From contig JAJRYD010000031.1 of assembly GCA_024275955.1 (NCBI GenBank), forward strand, positions 2,501 to 66,500: a stretch of DNA of 64,000 nt, written 5' to 3'. Shown in pieces: positions 63,000 to 64,000 of the stretch (position 1 is the first letter of the stretch; every line of letters starts with the position of its first letter). Under the pieces are notes generated by a model that worked only from the letters and a program-made list of their open reading frames with translations, ran no database searches and was not told the origin of the DNA. Source of the stretch: Nitrospirota bacterium (GTDB lineage: Bacteria > Nitrospinota_A > UBA7883 > JACRGQ01). The translations under genes were made by a program, and so were the position numbers.

Positions 63000-64000
63000 C
63001 TAGTTCCTTAGTTTCGCGTTGTGGCTTTTCTCTACGTTATCAAGAATACGTTTTATCACTTCGTCGCCGGTTTCGTCGGTGAGCGTTTTTTCATCGTCCT
63101 GAAAGTAAAGCCGGAACGCGATAGATTTTTTACCGTCAGTGAGCTGTTTTCCATGATAGAGGTCGAATACCCTGCAGGAACGTATGATAGCTTTGTCCGA
63201 TCCAAGGATGGTCTTCACTATATCTCCTACCTCAGCCCTTTCATCAACTATTAAAGCCAAATCCCGCTTGATGCCCGGAAACTTTGGAATCGGCTTAACA
63301 ACCGTTTTCCCAGATGCTGATTCTATCAGACTGCTTACCGAAAGTTCAAAGCAGTATATATCGCCGGTTATTTCGAACGGTTCTTTTGAGAGGGTATGTA
63401 CCTGCCCCATAAAGCCTATAGTCTCTCCCAAAACCGTTATCTCCAGCTGTCTATGTGTGTAGAGAAACCGCTTTTTGACGGCAGGTTTTATAAATTCCGG
63501 CTCTGTTCCGGTTGCTTTTTTTACCATGTTTCCCAAAATTCCTTTAAGGCGGTAGAAATCGCGCGGTATGTCGGCTCCAAATAGTTCCTCTTTTCCGCCG
63601 GTCATCACCCCTGCCGTGAGGAACTCCTCTACCATCTCGTTATCATGGTCGATTGAGTAGACCGACCCTGTTTCAAAGGTGGAGACCTGTTCCTCTCCAT
63701 GCCGTATGTTGAAGGAGGCGTTTTGCATAAGGCCCGGCAGTAGCGATATTCTTAGTTCCGACTGGTCGGCGTTTATCGGGTTTTCCAGCTGTGCCGGTTT
63801 TTTTTCGTCTAGGCCGAAATCTTCCCGCCATTTCGGGTTGATAAAAGAGTAGTTAATTACCTCGCTAAGCCCGCCTGCCGCCAGCAGACCGCTTATTTCA
63901 CGCCGTTTGTAATAGCTTTTACCGCTACCGCTTGCTTCATGTTGGGCCAGTCTTGGCGTTGTCGGTTTTATATTTTCGTAGCCTATTACTCTGGCAACCT
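63000..64000 (-). CDS. pheT: Phenylalanyl-tRNA synthetase beta subunit, C-terminal part (runs off the window)
   Basis: The minus-strand frame is open to position 64000 without a start codon, so the gene continues beyond the window. It reads RVIGYENIKPTTPRLAQHE at the edge, then YKRREISGLLAAGGLSEVI, NPINADQSELRISLLPGLMQ, the B5/core region, and the FDX-ACB domain (PKFPGIKRDLALIVDERAEV). It charges tRNA-Phe with PheS. An internal ATG at 63728 is not the start. zapB-like and zapA follow. Confidence 0.96.
   Translation of the reverse strand, partial: VARVIGYENIKPTTPRLAQHEASGSGKSYYKRREISGLLAAGGLSEVINYSFINPKWREDFGLDEKKPAQLENPINADQSELRISLLPGLMQNASFNIRHGEEQVSTFETGSVYSIDHDNEMVEEFLTAGVMTGGKEELFGADIPRDFYRLKGILGNMVKKATGTEPEFIKPAVKKRFLYTHRQLEITVLGETIGFMGQVHTLSKEPFEITGDIYCFELSVSSLIESASGKTVVKPIPKFPGIKRDLALIVDERAEVGDIVKTILGSDKAIIRSCRVFDLYHGKQLTDGKKSIAFRLYFQDDEKTLTDETGDEVIKRILDNVEKSHNAKLRN

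Overview
The window reads as chromosomal DNA of a diderm (outer-membrane, LPS-bearing), flagellated, chemotactic, respiratory bacterium. The evidence is lptD, motA/motB, cheA/cheB/cheW/cheX, a LapA-LapB type protein, many lipoprotein or secreted-protein genes, and a c-type cytochrome with up to 19 heme sites. Base composition is intermediate. The mixture (pyruvoyl arginine decarboxylase, lysine 2,3-aminomutase, DUF1538/P-II, FapA, FliX-like genes, a ParC-type chemotaxis gene) suggests a lineage near Desulfobacterota/Nitrospinota or a deep proteobacterial group. I cannot place it more precisely from sequence alone.

Layout. 1-2.0 kb: 3' part of a 23S rRNA gene, 5S rRNA and a terminator. 2.2-4.5 kb: small accessory region with two lipoproteins, a truncated RelE toxin and a cNMP-binding-like protein, bracketed by short mobile repeats. 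4.7-10.6 kb (minus): chemoreceptor, ZIP metal transporter, then fapA/motA/motB/pilZ. 11.0-16.7 kb (minus): lysine 2,3-aminomutase, a phospholipid-type methyltransferase, DUF3108, pyruvoyl arginine decarboxylase and lptD. 16.9-21.5 kb (plus): rpmH-rnpA-yidD-yidC-jag-gatB, where gatB carries an in-frame stop. 21.5-23.6 kb: multiheme cytochrome c plus membrane cytochrome b. 23.7-26.0 kb (minus): folD, gmk, yicC. 26.2-30.3 kb: ileS-lspA and two small FliX-like flagellar genes. 30.8-33.0 kb: secreted proteins of unknown role and a DUF1573 protein. 33.2-38.6 kb: chemotaxis operon cheX-cheA-cheB-parC(pseudo)-cheW. 38.6-41.5 kb: glycosyltransferase, PIG-L/BshB-type deacetylase and BshC-like protein. 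41.6-44.4 kb: PAS-GGDEF-EAL protein. 44.4-46.3 kb (minus): a sigma factor split into two overlapping genes plus a membrane anti-sigma-like gene. 46.7-50.7 kb: mtnP, TPR protein, Ppx/GppA, GHMP kinase. 50.7-54.0 kb (minus): hydrolase-DUF1538-DUF1538-P-II-CBS-PQ-loop operon. 54.5-59.7 kb: proB-proA-nadD-rsfS-traR/dksA and a LapA-LapB fusion. 60.0-64.0 kb (minus): pheT (partial), zapB-like, zapA, hisS, and a small siroheme sulfite reductase.

Main discoveries. (1) A 128-130 bp non-coding mobile element (MITE-like) has six intact copies, each flanked by a different perfect 5-bp target duplication, plus one truncated copy. One copy sits exactly on the lptD stop codon. (2) An ECF-like sigma factor is split between its region-2 and region-4 halves at a T6 run and coupled to a membrane anti-sigma-like gene. 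(3) Several genes carry lesions: gatB nonsense codon, parC with several lesions, and a homopolymer frameshift in the second DUF1538 gene. (4) The CheA receiver domain has Glu in place of the phosphoacceptor Asp. (5) A small PQ-loop protein gene appears to start at ATT. (6) A glycosyltransferase/deacetylase/BshC-like trio may encode a variant thiol or glycoconjugate pathway. There are no CRISPR arrays, no tRNA genes and no intact transposase.
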